In this document: piece after piece, positions 21,577-31,366 of the stretch
Position numbering within the stretch: position 1 is the stretch's first letter
How the letters are laid out: each line of letters begins with the position of its first letter
Source: Clostridia bacterium
GTDB taxonomy: Bacteria > Bacillota > Clostridia > TANB77 > CAG-508
Reading direction: 5' to 3'
Length of the DNA: 64,000 bases
Assembly (NCBI GenBank): GCA_022797145.1
Contig: JAAWKA010000002.1
Location: forward strand, 1 to 64,000
The notes under the pieces: generated by a model
Database searches by the model: none
Told to the model about the DNA's origin: nothing
What the model saw: only the letters and a program-made list of their open reading frames with translations
Program-made: the position numbers and the translations under genes

Positions 21577-21903
21577 TTATCTTATTGTTGTAAAATATAA
21601 TTTCATTCTATCTATACCTTTTATTTTTACACCTGTATAATATTTTTTTAAAATTCGTAATAATTTTTCTTTAAATATTGTATATTCTGCTTCAGCTTCT
21701 TTTTTTGTTTCTCTACAAACTTGACCTTCTACTGCTAAATTTCCACTATTTTCATAAAATCCTATTGTTTTTATTGGAAATGGTGTATTATCAACTAATT
21801 CTTGAATTTCTTTTATCATAACATCATTATTAAACTTTTCATCATCTTTTACATTTTCTATTTCTAAATTAAAATCAAATCCTTTTTTACTCATTTTCAT
21901 CAC
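21577..21903 (-). CDS. Hypothetical phage protein
   Basis: 108 aa in collinear early-gene cluster. Confidence 0.5.
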   Translation of the reverse strand: MMKMSKKGFDFNLEIENVKDDEKFNNDVMIKEIQELVDNTPFPIKTIGFYENSGNLAVEGQVCRETKKEAEAEYTIFKEKLLRILKKYYTGVKIKGIDRMKLYFTTIR

Positions 21904-23406
21904 CTACCTATAAAATAATCTATTTAAAATTTGTGTTGCTTGCATTTTGTTTAAGTTTTCCGTGTCAAAGTCTTTCATAAATCTTTTAATCATACTAACC
22001 TGTTTTTCACTTGCTGGTACTTTTCCCCATTGTTTCATCATTTTTACATTCCATATATATTCTTCATTTGCGTGATTTTCTTTTAGATATAAATATACTT
22101 CATCAAATGCTTTTTGCATACTTACTTTTTGGCCATTCCATATTGTTTTTCCTAATTCGTCTTGTGCTGGAATTACTATTTTTCTTTTTGGAATAAATAC
22201 CACCATATTACCATTAGGCATTTTAAAATAATTTACATCGTGAGTTTTATAACTTTGTTCTTTAGCCCATATATTTACTATTTCAATATTTCTTATCCAA
22301 GATGATGGACAATCTGCTTTTTCTGCAATTAGATCAGGTAATTCAAATAAGTATCCTTGTATTTCATCTTGTTTATTTGCTGGTACAGCATTTAGATCTA
22401 CTCCTATTAAAGTTGGTGCTGTGCATAAATTTGCTCTTCCTGTTGTTCCAACTAAATCTATTAATGTAAGTTTGTCTTTTCCTGGATAAAGTCTTAATCC
22501 TCTGCCTACCATTTGTGTGTATAAACTACTATTGCTTGTTGGCCTTGCTATCATTACAGTTTCAACAAGTGGCATATCTGTTCCTTCTGTGAAAATCATA
22601 CAATTTACAAGTACAGGTATTTCTCTATTTGTAAATTTTCTAATAAGTTCTTCCCTATTTTTTGTTTCTGCAGTTACTGCAATTGCACCTGGTATTTTTT
22701 CAGCTATTGCTTTTGCGTGTTCTACACTACAAGCAAATATTAAAGTTTGTCCTTTGGCATATTTCTTATAAGTTTCAGCTATTGCGTTATTCAATACATC
22801 TTGATTCATTACTTCTTCAAGTTCTCCTGGTGCAAAGTCTCCCATTCTTCTTGCAACTTTGCTTATGTCATATCCAATATTTACTCGCATACAATAAATA
22901 TCTGTTAAGTATTTATTTTTTATAGCCCACTTAATATCTCTTTCAAATATGATGTCTTGGTATATGTCATCAAGCCTTACATTATCTCCCCTGTTTGGTG
23001 TTGCAGTAAATCCTAAATGTAACCTTGGTTTAAAATATTCATATACTTTCCTATAAGTAGATGCTGCAGCGTGATGTGCTTCATCTGTTATTATTGTGTC
23101 AAATTCTGTAGGCTTGAAATTTTCTAATCTATGTACTATACTTTGTACTGATGCTATTACGACTGGTTCTCCGTGTGATTTGTAATTCGCCATTTCAATT
23201 CCCACAGGGCAGTCATAGTATTTAACTGGTTGTGTTACTAGTTCTTCTCTGTGTGCTAGAACTAGTACATGGCCTTTTCTTTTTATATTTGTGAATGTTG
23301 CTGTTTTTCCACATCCAGTCGCCATTTGTATTAAATATGATCCTGGCTGTAAATTATCTATTAGTTGTAAACACTCTTTTTGGTAATCTCTTAATTCCAA
23401 TTTCAA
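21904..23406 (-). CDS. DEAD/DEAH-box (SF2) helicase
   Basis: ATGCGKTATF, TDEAHHAAA, GFTATPNR, QMVGRGLRLYPGK. Confidence 0.93.
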   Translation of the reverse strand: MKLELRDYQKECLQLIDNLQPGSYLIQMATGCGKTATFTNIKRKGHVLVLAHREELVTQPVKYYDCPVGIEMANYKSHGEPVVIASVQSIVHRLENFKPTEFDTIITDEAHHAAASTYRKVYEYFKPRLHLGFTATPNRGDNVRLDDIYQDIIFERDIKWAIKNKYLTDIYCMRVNIGYDISKVARRMGDFAPGELEEVMNQDVLNNAIAETYKKYAKGQTLIFACSVEHAKAIAEKIPGAIAVTAETKNREELIRKFTNREIPVLVNCMIFTEGTDMPLVETVMIARPTSNSSLYTQMVGRGLRLYPGKDKLTLIDLVGTTGRANLCTAPTLIGVDLNAVPANKQDEIQGYLFELPDLIAEKADCPSSWIRNIEIVNIWAKEQSYKTHDVNYFKMPNGNMVVFIPKRKIVIPAQDELGKTIWNGQKVSMQKAFDEVYLYLKENHANEEYIWNVKMMKQWGKVPASEKQVSMIKRFMKDFDTENLNKMQATQILNRLFYR

Positions 23407-23807
23407 AATATCTCACCCCTTTGCATTTGATATTTTTCTATTCTTTCTCGTGAAAGTCTAATTGTTTTTTCGCATTCTTCTTTTTCAAACATACCAATAT
23501 GTGTATATTCTTTTGATATTCCTAATTGTTCAGCTAACCACCCATACGCTTTGTGTCTTGTTGTAATCCTTAAAGGTTGTTTCCATATCTGATCAAACCA
23601 GTAATGTGCTGCTTTCCTATATCTTCTCAATTCTTCATTGGCCAAAGTTCCAAGTGGTGTGTCCGTTCCTGGATGAACTCCTACAAATGCTCTGCAATTT
23701 CTGCATAAATAACACTTGCCTTCGCCATATTCTCGGCCATATATTTCTGCATTTGATGTATAAACAACTGGGCTTCCACAATATCTACATATTGTTGGTT
23801 TATCCAT
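23403..23807 (-). CDS. DUF3268-like zinc-finger phage protein
   Basis: CRYCGSPVVYTSNAEIYGREYGEGKCYLCRNCRAFVGVHPGTDTPLGTLANEELR. Confidence 0.8.
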   Translation of the reverse strand: MDKPTICRYCGSPVVYTSNAEIYGREYGEGKCYLCRNCRAFVGVHPGTDTPLGTLANEELRRYRKAAHYWFDQIWKQPLRITTRHKAYGWLAEQLGISKEYTHIGMFEKEECEKTIRLSRERIEKYQMQRGEIF

Positions 23808-23813
23808 TTTTTA

Positions 23814-24080
23814 TTACTCCTTTGGCATTTCATAAACTTTTGGAAGTATTGTTACTGCTTTGTTATTATCCAAATTGTATTGTCTATATTTGCTTACTAT
23901 TTCTTGTAATACTTCCTGTGCTCTTTCTGCTGTTTCATATCTTGCTATTGTAGTTCCTACTCTATCGTTTGATTCATACATTTTTATAGCTATACTTTTA
24001 TCTTCTAAACTTGATAATCCTAACCCTAATATGCTTTCCAAATTTATGATCATTCTTCTACTTTGACTAACTATAATCAT
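23814..24080 (-). CDS. Hypothetical phage protein
   Basis: 88 aa in operon. Confidence 0.5.
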   Translation of the reverse strand: MIIVSQSRRMIINLESILGLGLSSLEDKSIAIKMYESNDRVGTTIARYETAERAQEVLQEIVSKYRQYNLDNNKAVTILPKVYEMPKE

Positions 24081-24469
24081 ACAAATTCCCCCTTAAATAC
24101 AGTAGCAAGTATCTCTACTGCAAGATTTAATGTTTCACATAACCTTTCTTCAGTAATTGGTTTTGCTTCTTCTGATTCTCCATTTAGTATTTTTCTTAAT
24201 TTTGTTCTTTGCATTTCAGTATTTTTTAAATGTTCTATATGTTCTTGAAACATTGATGTTTGAAATTCATATTCCTTACATCTTTTTTCATAGTCTGCTA
24301 ATATTAGTTGCTTTGTTTTACTAGCATTTTCAGTAGTTATCTGCTTATTATGAAACATTACTAATAACTGCTTTAATGCTAGAAAACAATGTATTTCTAA
24401 TAAGTTATAATCTCCAGGAGGTGTTTCAAGTTTTATAGAATCGTTTATGATTTCTTCTTTACTTTTCAT
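24077..24469 (-). CDS. Hypothetical phage protein
   Basis: 130 aa in operon. Confidence 0.45.
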   Translation of the reverse strand: MKSKEEIINDSIKLETPPGDYNLLEIHCFLALKQLLVMFHNKQITTENASKTKQLILADYEKRCKEYEFQTSMFQEHIEHLKNTEMQRTKLRKILNGESEEAKPITEERLCETLNLAVEILATVFKGEFV

Positions 24470-24732
24470 TATGGTCTTACCTCCAATTTATTTTTTTTGC
24501 ATACCTCAAATATGCAATTTATATATAGGTCTTACCTGTCTTACCTTTTTCCGTGAATATATTTATATTTTTTATGAAAGTTTTTATTTTTAGATTTTAA
24601 ATAAAAATTCCCATATGTATATTATTATTTTGTAAGAGGTAAGACTTTTATATTTTTATTTTATGTAATCGGCTTGGCTCTATATTTCTTTATAGTCTTA
24701 CCTTAGGCTTACCTTGCTTATTTTAGGTAAGC

Positions 24733-26637
24733 CTAAAATGGTAGATCTTCCATATTTTGTTGTTGATATTTTTCTTCATAAGCAAGATCTGATTTCTCTG
24801 GTTCTAATCTAAATTTTATATAGTTTGCTTTTACTCCAAATGCCTTTGTTTGATGCGTGAATTTTCCTTGTGAATTGCGTTCTATTTGATTTCTATCTGC
24901 AAAGTTTCTTATTACTGCTGAAAAATCAAAACCTGCTTTATTTAATGCTTCAGCATATAAACTTTTATTTACTAAACAAACATCTTCACTTTCGACATAT
25001 TTACCCCAAATTTCTCCGTTTTCATTTTCTCTAAATCTGTTTATATTTTGTGAAATCCAGTTCATTGTCCATTCATATGCTCTTGTAGAAACATCAACTT
25101 CTTTTGCACTTGTAAGCCATCCACTTATATCTTCTATTGTTAATTTTTCATCTTTAAAAATTAAATCTGTAGATATTTCATCAGCAAGTAATACTGTGGC
25201 CATAGCCATTGCTTGTTTATCTGTAGTATCTGTTTTTTGTAGTATGTTTTGAAATATCTCTCTATACCTTTGCTGTAATTCTTCTTGTTTAGGAATATTA
25301 TTTATAAATTCTTTACCAGCAAATCCGTAATTTTTTCTAACAAAGTTACTTACAAAATTACCATCTGCAATTACTTTTTCTGTTGCTTCTACTTCAATTA
25401 CTCTGTTTTTTACTCCTCCACCTGAAGTTGCTTTTGTTATTGGTTCTTCTCCTGTAAATAGGAAACAGCAATTCCATTCCTTTAAAAGTTCTATTCCACC
25501 ATATGCTTTACCTCTACCTCTATCAACACCCTCTGTTAAATACATTACCAGGTTGTCAAAGCTGTCCCATCTACTTTTGATTGTTTGTAACTCATCTCCT
25601 GCAAATGGAATATCGTGTACGAATGCTGCATACCTTGCTAGTGCTACTTGTGTTGCGTTTAATGTTCTTACTAATTTTCCTACTTCAGGATTACCCCAAA
25701 CACTCATTGTAAGCATTAAGCCTACTGTTTTACCTGTTCCTGTTCCACCCCATATATGTACTACAAATGGCAGTACCCCTAACATTTGATTTAGTGTACT
25801 AGCAAATGAAGATGCTAAAAGTAAATGTGCAATTTTGCTTTCTTTTCTTACTTTTCTACATACTTCTTTCCATTCTTCATATTCTCCAACTTCTCTTATG
25901 CTTGCATATACATCTTTAAATGCTATGTCGCCATCATATTTTAAGTCGCCTACATAAGGTGCAAATTCATTTTCTATCCATCCTAACCTGTCTGTGCTAC
26001 GATTTACTGGAATTTCTTTTGCATTTAAGGAAACTACATCTGCAATATATGAAACTAGATCCTTTGCATTCTCTGAATTTACTTCTATTCCCCTATCTGA
26101 TAATTGGATAATATTAGATTTATTTGCTACCATACTTCTTTCAATTGTTATGTATTGCCATTTATTATCTTTGAAAAATGCTAGTTTTATTTTTTCAGTT
26201 TCAGAGTCAACATTGATTAATCTTTCTACTGGTAATATAGGATGTGAGCAAGCTACTATTGTTTGTGGAATCATACCTGCACCCATAATACTTTTAGTGA
26301 CTCCTGTATCTTCACATTCCCACTTTCCACACTTTAGTTTTTCAATTGGTGGCTGTGTGAATTGAATTGTATTGCTACCTCTTTGTTTAAATCTTTGTGC
26401 AAATTCTGTTTGGTATGCTTTTAAAAGTTTGTCAAAACTTCTTATATTTCCAAGTTCCCTGGCCTTATCCTGTAATCGTATAATTAGTGTTGTTCTTGCT
26501 ATTTGGTTATCTATTGAAAAAATATGTTCAAATATTTCCTTATCTAAAATTTGTTCTTTTGTTAATTCACTAATCTCCCCAAAAGGTGTAAACCCCTCAT
26601 CAATTAATTGCTCTGAAAGTTCTAACTCTTGATTCAA
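24733..26637 (-). CDS. DUF927-family phage helicase/primase C-terminal protein
   Basis: VHIWGGTGTGKTVGLMLTMSVWGNP, DEL/GDELQTIKSRWDSFDN. Confidence 0.85.
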   Translation of the reverse strand: MNQELELSEQLIDEGFTPFGEISELTKEQILDKEIFEHIFSIDNQIARTTLIIRLQDKARELGNIRSFDKLLKAYQTEFAQRFKQRGSNTIQFTQPPIEKLKCGKWECEDTGVTKSIMGAGMIPQTIVACSHPILPVERLINVDSETEKIKLAFFKDNKWQYITIERSMVANKSNIIQLSDRGIEVNSENAKDLVSYIADVVSLNAKEIPVNRSTDRLGWIENEFAPYVGDLKYDGDIAFKDVYASIREVGEYEEWKEVCRKVRKESKIAHLLLASSFASTLNQMLGVLPFVVHIWGGTGTGKTVGLMLTMSVWGNPEVGKLVRTLNATQVALARYAAFVHDIPFAGDELQTIKSRWDSFDNLVMYLTEGVDRGRGKAYGGIELLKEWNCCFLFTGEEPITKATSGGGVKNRVIEVEATEKVIADGNFVSNFVRKNYGFAGKEFINNIPKQEELQQRYREIFQNILQKTDTTDKQAMAMATVLLADEISTDLIFKDEKLTIEDISGWLTSAKEVDVSTRAYEWTMNWISQNINRFRENENGEIWGKYVESEDVCLVNKSLYAEALNKAGFDFSAVIRNFADRNQIERNSQGKFTHQTKAFGVKANYIKFRLEPEKSDLAYEEKYQQQNMEDLPF

Positions 26638-27208
26638 TTCTTCTCACCACCTTTTTTTCGTGTTTCCAAAACCATATTTTATCTTCGTTTGTTCCGTTTA
26701 TAAAAATGTTTTCTATTAAATAGTCAATATAATCTTTATTGTGCATTGCTTCTACAAATAGGTCGTCAGGATCTTCTTCCATATTTTTTGGTGCTTTTTC
26801 TTCTTCCCATTTCCAAAGCAAATGTAAATAATCACACAATAATTGAAATGTTTTATTCTCCCATTGCTTAAATATTTCTTCTGTTTTTTGCTTGTTTTTA
26901 TATTTATTGATTTCAAAATAATTACTTTTTTGATTTGGATCTAATCCTAATCCTAAAGTGTAGTTTATACTTTTCGCCGCTTCTAAAGCATTTATATTTA
27001 ATAATTCTGATACAAGAGAAATCGAGTCGCCACCTTTTCCACATCCAAAGCATTTCCATATTTGTTTTTGTGGTGATATTGAAAGACTAGCTGTTTTTTC
27101 TTTATGGAATGGGCATACACATTTATATGCCCTATTCAGTTTTAATCCATAAAGTTCTGCTACTTTTACTATATTTGCTCTTTCCTTAATTTCTCTGATC
27201 AAACTCAT
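26600..27208 (-). CDS. DNA primase-like CHC2 zinc-finger protein
   Basis: YKCVCPFHKEKTASLSISPQKQIWKCFGCGKGGDSISLV. Confidence 0.92.
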   Translation of the reverse strand: MSLIREIKERANIVKVAELYGLKLNRAYKCVCPFHKEKTASLSISPQKQIWKCFGCGKGGDSISLVSELLNINALEAAKSINYTLGLGLDPNQKSNYFEINKYKNKQKTEEIFKQWENKTFQLLCDYLHLLWKWEEEKAPKNMEEDPDDLFVEAMHNKDYIDYLIENIFINGTNEDKIWFWKHEKKVVRRIESRVRTFRAIN

Positions 27209-27218
27209 AGTTTACCTC

Positions 27219-27773
27219 CTAGAAAGGAAGATCATCATTGTCTGATGATGTAGTTTCAAAATTATCAAATGCCTCTCCCTTTTGTGGTAATAACTTTTTG
27301 TTTGGTATTTTTGCTTCTTCCGTTTTGTCATATACACAGGCTCTGAAAGGTTTTGTTGCAGTTCTTGTTGTTCCAAATGTATCGACAAATTCTTCTTCTC
27401 TAAATATAATACCGATTTTTTTATCTTTTAAATTTTCAGGATGTTCCCAGTCAAATTTATATTTTGCATTTGATGCTTCAGCACAAGTTATTAGTGTTTT
27501 TAAGTATCTATTTGTTTTATTTTCAAAGTCTAATACAAATACTACTAATACTCCTCCCCATTTTTTATCTTCTCTTGTGTCTGCTTGATATTTTTTCTTA
27601 TAAAAGTCTGCTTTTTCTCCTTCTGCAATATCAAAGTTAATTTTTAAATATGTCTTATCGTTACTAGCCTTTAATTCCTCTACTTTTAATATTTTACATT
27701 TATATGCTCCTGGTTCTAATGTTTCAAAATCTGTTATTGGCTGTACATTTTCATAATCACTTGGTTTTTCCAT
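27219..27773 (-). CDS. DUF669-like phage single-strand-binding-type protein
   Basis: Sequence resembles DUF669 (EPGAYKCKILKVEE...YLKINFDIAEGE...DDLPF tail like SSB). Confidence 0.75.
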   Translation of the reverse strand: MEKPSDYENVQPITDFETLEPGAYKCKILKVEELKASNDKTYLKINFDIAEGEKADFYKKKYQADTREDKKWGGVLVVFVLDFENKTNRYLKTLITCAEASNAKYKFDWEHPENLKDKKIGIIFREEEFVDTFGTTRTATKPFRACVYDKTEEAKIPNKKLLPQKGEAFDNFETTSSDNDDLPF

Positions 27774-27775
27774 AA

Positions 27776-28216
27776 TTAATTTTCCTCCACTTCTTTTATG
27801 AATTTATTGTATTTAACTGCTATTTCGTGTTCTATCTTGCATCCTCTTGCATTTTCCCAACCTGGCATAAATATTACTGCATCTACTTTGCTCATTGCTT
27901 CAATTGATTTTGCTAAATAATATAATCTTGCATCTCCTTCAGGTGTTTCTTCAGCGAATATTGTGTCAACAACTTTATGTCCTTTTTCTTCAAGTTCTTT
28001 TACTAATTTTGCTCTTTCATTTCTAATTTGTTCTTCTGACTTTCCATTCATTGGTTGACTAATCATTATTTTTAGACTTTTCATTTCTTCCATTTTTTTA
28101 TGCTCCTTTTCTTCTTTTAATTTTAATAAATATAAAGTTTTTGTTTTTATTAAGTCATCATATTTGTCTTGATCTATAGTTACTGTTGGTGTACTAAATA
28201 CTCTATCTAATGCCAT
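27776..28216 (-). CDS. DUF4406-like protein (nucleoside deoxyribosyltransferase-like fold)
   Basis: KIMISQPMNGKSEEQIRNERAKLVKELEEKGHKVVDT...VDAVIFMPGWENARGCKIEHEIA. Confidence 0.75.
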   Translation of the reverse strand: MALDRVFSTPTVTIDQDKYDDLIKTKTLYLLKLKEEKEHKKMEEMKSLKIMISQPMNGKSEEQIRNERAKLVKELEEKGHKVVDTIFAEETPEGDARLYYLAKSIEAMSKVDAVIFMPGWENARGCKIEHEIAVKYNKFIKEVEEN

Positions 28217-28365
28217 TATTTCTCACCTCTTTTCTTCTTTTGAAACCATTTCCAAAATCCTCTAAAGTCTGATCTATATCTTTTGGCCACGCCTTTGTTA
28301 TGGTCTTTCCATTGCTTTTTTAATTGATTTCTTTCAACTTTTCTTTGAAAACTCATATTACTCAT
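28216..28365 (-). CDS. Small basic phage protein
   Basis: MSNMSFQRKVERNQLKKQWKDHNKGVAKRYRSDFRGFWKWFQKKKRGEK; below ORF-track cutoff. Confidence 0.45.
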   Translation of the reverse strand: MSNMSFQRKVERNQLKKQWKDHNKGVAKRYRSDFRGFWKWFQKKKRGEK

Positions 28366-28708
28366 CCTCCCCAAATAAGGTTGTTTGTTCATTTATTTTT
28401 TCAACATAAGTAATATTGTTTTCTTCATCTACTTTTACTTGATAATCAAATCCTACTAATCCCTTATTTGTATTTTTAGTTTCTTTTATTTTTTCACTTA
28501 TAGAATAGTCAATTCTTGGTTCTACCCATTCTTTTACTGTTTTTTCATCTACTTCTTCATATTGTTTTGTACTATCTAAATTTAGTTTTAATGTTATTTC
28601 TGCTTCTTTGTTTTGTGTTGCTACTATTCCTACTAATCGATTTAATATAATTTCAAACTGCTCTCTCATTGGTTTTAATAATTCACTATTTAAATCAAGC
28701 TTTTGCAT
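28358..28708 (-). CDS. Hypothetical phage protein
   Basis: 116 aa, overlapped with AAA gene. Confidence 0.5.
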   Translation of the reverse strand: MQKLDLNSELLKPMREQFEIILNRLVGIVATQNKEAEITLKLNLDSTKQYEEVDEKTVKEWVEPRIDYSISEKIKETKNTNKGLVGFDYQVKVDEENNITYVEKINEQTTLFGEDE

Positions 28709-29342
28709 TTTCTTTTGCTCCTTTCTCTTTAAATTTGTTTAACTCGTAATATTCTCTAATAGTTGTATCTACTACTTTTAAGTCATTATCAATTTTTGCT
28801 TCAAACATTCCCATTGGGCTTTTACAAGTTGTATATCCATCACTTTGTGTTTCAAAATAATGTTCTTGGCCATCTGTTTTACAAAGTAATACTATCGAAA
28901 ACAATCCTTCTACTGTTAATTGAGCATCTAACATTTTTCCTAATGTTTTTGCTTTTATTGCTCCTGAATCACTAATTTCTGTATGGTGTAAAAAATATAC
29001 TATTGTATCTTTGGGTGTATTTTTTATTACAAACTGTATAAGGTTTTTAAAATTTGAAGCTAAATCAATATTCTTTCCCCATCCTGTTTCTTTTGCTCTA
29101 TCAAAAGACTCAAAAGCCATTAAGTATTGTGAATCATCTATTACATAAGTTTTAAAATTACCTTTTGCCATATTTTGCTGTATTTGCTTATATGTAACAT
29201 TGTCTGCCATATTTAATTCGCCTTTAAATGGAAGTGGTTTTCCTGCAACATTGTAAATTGCTAATTCATCTTTTTTAAAATTTCTCAAGCTACAGCTTTT
29301 CCCTGAACCTGATTCGCCTAAAATTAATACTGGTATTCCCAT
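28695..29342 (-). CDS. AAA/RecA-like ATPase (Sak4-type)
   Basis: MGIPVLILGESGSGKSCSLRNF, FKTYVIDDSQYLM. Confidence 0.85.
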   Translation of the reverse strand: MGIPVLILGESGSGKSCSLRNFKKDELAIYNVAGKPLPFKGELNMADNVTYKQIQQNMAKGNFKTYVIDDSQYLMAFESFDRAKETGWGKNIDLASNFKNLIQFVIKNTPKDTIVYFLHHTEISDSGAIKAKTLGKMLDAQLTVEGLFSIVLLCKTDGQEHYFETQSDGYTTCKSPMGMFEAKIDNDLKVVDTTIREYYELNKFKEKGAKENAKA

Positions 29343-29610
29343 TAATCCTCATCCTCCTCTTGCTTTAATGTTTCTAGTAATTTTTGATATCTTTCATGAT
29401 CTACTTCTTTTAACAAAATTTTCATTCTTTCTTCTCTTAAGTGGTATTTTTCAATTTTTAGGTCTGTTTTATCTCTGTTTAATTCTGCACAGTTAAATAG
29501 TAATTTAATAATTCACTAATATTTTTATCCTGGTTTATTTTGGTATCTCTTATTTTTAAGTATTCTTCTAATGTAAGTATTACTTTGTTTTCAATTTTTT
29601 CATTTTCCAT
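29342..29610 (-). pseudogene. Small phage ORF split by a -1-type frame change (not at CGG)
   Basis: MENEKIENKVILTLEEYLKIRDTKINQDKNISELLNYYLTVQN* then another frame ...NCAELNRDKTDLKIEKYHLREERMKILLKEVDHERYQKLLETLKQEEDED*; break near GAATTATTAAATTACTATTTAACTG. Confidence 0.45.
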
Positions 29611-29786
29611 TACTGGTTATCTCCCTTCATACATTGATTTTTTATAACTTGTAAGTCATTTTCTATTGGTTTTATTTTTTCTAATAAATATCCACCATAA
29701 GGATTTTCTCTGTTGCATTCCATCATTATTGCTTGTGCATTATCTAAAATGTTGTAAGCACAACTTCTTAATTGATTAATATCCAT
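29610..29786 (-). CDS. Small phage ORF (58 aa)
   Basis: MDINQLRSCAYNILDNAQAIMMECNRENPYGGYLLEKIKPIENDLQVIKNQCMKGDNQ; adjacent overlaps. Confidence 0.45.
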   Translation of the reverse strand: MDINQLRSCAYNILDNAQAIMMECNRENPYGGYLLEKIKPIENDLQVIKNQCMKGDNQ

Positions 29787-30689
29787 TTATTGCTTACCTC
29801 CATAGTTTTCTTTCCAGTAACTACAAAATTCACAACAACTGCAATATTCTAAACATTTTTTATCTTCTCCTTTGCGAATTTCTAACTCTAAACTATCATC
29901 TTGTTTTAAATGTGCTTCTGCTTCCTCTAATGTGTCATAAACTCTTAATGCTCTTTTATTACCTTTTTTCTTTACAGCATATTTGTCCCCATCATTCCAT
30001 CTTGATTCTTCAGTACATATTGGTAATTTATCATCTTCAGTATTTTCATATTTTTCTATTTGGGTAAATTTATCTTTAATAAATTCTTCTATCTCTTTAA
30101 ATTCTTGTTCTGAAAATTTAAATACTTTTTTATAAACTGGATATGGTGGATAATTACTATCTGTTTTTGCTTTTGTTTTACTATGGTCCTTTATTACTGC
30201 AACAATTTGCCCTTGTTCGACTTCAAATCCCATTTTTTTAAATGCCCATGCATACATTAATAATTGTTTTTTATAATCATCCCAATCATCATAAATTACT
30301 TTCCAAACAGAACATGTCTTATAATCTGTTACTGTTTTTGTTTCTGCATTATATAAATCTGCTTGACCTGATAACTTATATCCATTTTGTACTTCTTCTA
30401 CAAAATGTTCTTCCTTAAATTCTGCATCTGCCTCTTTGCTATTTTCCAATACGCTATGTACTGCTGTCCCTAAAATAAGCCAAATCATATCTGCTACATC
30501 TTGTTCTATTTCCTTGTTATGCCTTCTTGTAAGTAATATTTCTCTAACATCTTTTAATATTGTTGTTACACTATATTGTTTTTCTTTATATTCATATTCT
30601 TTTGTAACTGCATCTACAAAAGGTTGTGGTAAGTTTAGTTTGTTATTTATTTTCATTATCCTTGTCCTTTCTAACTTTCTGTGATACAA
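29787..30689 (-). CDS. PD-(D/E)XK phage exonuclease with C-terminal Cys cluster (Cas4/AddB-like); probable start MKINNKLNLPQ
   Basis: GTAVHSVLE, LSGQADLY...TVTDYKTCSVWK, C-terminal CLEYCSCCEFCSYW. Confidence 0.8.
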   Translation of the reverse strand: MYHRKLERTRIMKINNKLNLPQPFVDAVTKEYEYKEKQYSVTTILKDVREILLTRRHNKEIEQDVADMIWLILGTAVHSVLENSKEADAEFKEEHFVEEVQNGYKLSGQADLYNAETKTVTDYKTCSVWKVIYDDWDDYKKQLLMYAWAFKKMGFEVEQGQIVAVIKDHSKTKAKTDSNYPPYPVYKKVFKFSEQEFKEIEEFIKDKFTQIEKYENTEDDKLPICTEESRWNDGDKYAVKKKGNKRALRVYDTLEEAEAHLKQDDSLELEIRKGEDKKCLEYCSCCEFCSYWKENYGGKQ

Positions 30690-30732
30690 TAAAAACAGAA
30701 AGTATTTATATAAATATTTTTGTGAATCATCT

Positions 30733-30880
30733 ATTTTTCAGTTTGGTTGCTGGTAGATGGTTCATTTTTTAAGTTTTCTTCACAGATGAATAAAATTTGT
30801 TGTAAAATTTCTCTTAATTCAGCTTCATTATGAAATTCGTCTATATCTGAAATAAAATCTTTAATTTTTTGATATCCCAT
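30733..30880 (-). CDS. Small phage ORF
   Basis: MGYQKIKDFISDIDEFHNEAELREILQQILFICEENLKNEPSTSNQTEK; RBS upstream; boundaries approximate. Confidence 0.4.
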
Positions 30881-30899
30881 ATTAATTCCCTCCCTTCAA

Positions 30900-31097
30900 T
30901 TATTTTAATTTTTCCTCCTTATTTTGAGCTTCTGTAATTAATTCATATAAATTTTTACATTCTATAGTTGTTACTGCTTTTGTTATTTGATTATTTTGTG
31001 TATTCTCTAAGAAGTAATTCTTATATTGTTCTGCTTTCAGTTTTGCTTTTACTAATTCTTCATATTGTTCTAAAGTAATTGTTATTTCTTGTTCCAT
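30900..31097 (-). CDS. Small phage coiled-coil protein
   Basis: 65 aa in operon. Confidence 0.45.
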   Translation of the reverse strand: MEQEITITLEQYEELVKAKLKAEQYKNYFLENTQNNQITKAVTTIECKNLYELITEAQNKEEKLK

Positions 31098-31327
31098 TAT
31101 TTAATCTCCTCTCCACAATTTCTGCAAAACTTGTCTCTATCTTCACATTTTGTTAAACATTTTGTGCATTCTTTGGCTTTATATTTTTCTAATATAATTG
31201 AAGAACCACTTACTGAAATCTTTATTGGGTCCTTCTCATATATATTAAATTCATCTCTTATTTCTTTTGGAATAACAATTCTACCTAATTCATCTACCCT
31301 TCTTACAATTCCTGTACTTTTTTTCAT
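31097..31327 (-). CDS. AbrB/SpoVT-like transcriptional regulator fused to a zinc-ribbon tail
   Basis: MKKSTGIVRRVDELGRIVIPKEIRDEFNIYEKDPIKI + CTKCLTKCEDRDKFCRNCGEEIK. Confidence 0.85.
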   Translation of the reverse strand: MKKSTGIVRRVDELGRIVIPKEIRDEFNIYEKDPIKISVSGSSIILEKYKAKECTKCLTKCEDRDKFCRNCGEEIK

Positions 31328-31366
31328 TTTTCTTTCTCCCTTCTGACTAATGTTCCATTTTTATGT

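Noticed and set aside
1449-30684. Numerous plus-strand ORFs of 60-190 aa in the prophage (e.g. 3656..4066, 5861..6430, 8292..8702, 25994..26365)
   Set aside because: Lie antisense to well-supported phage genes, with low-complexity hydrophobic compositions; judged shadows.
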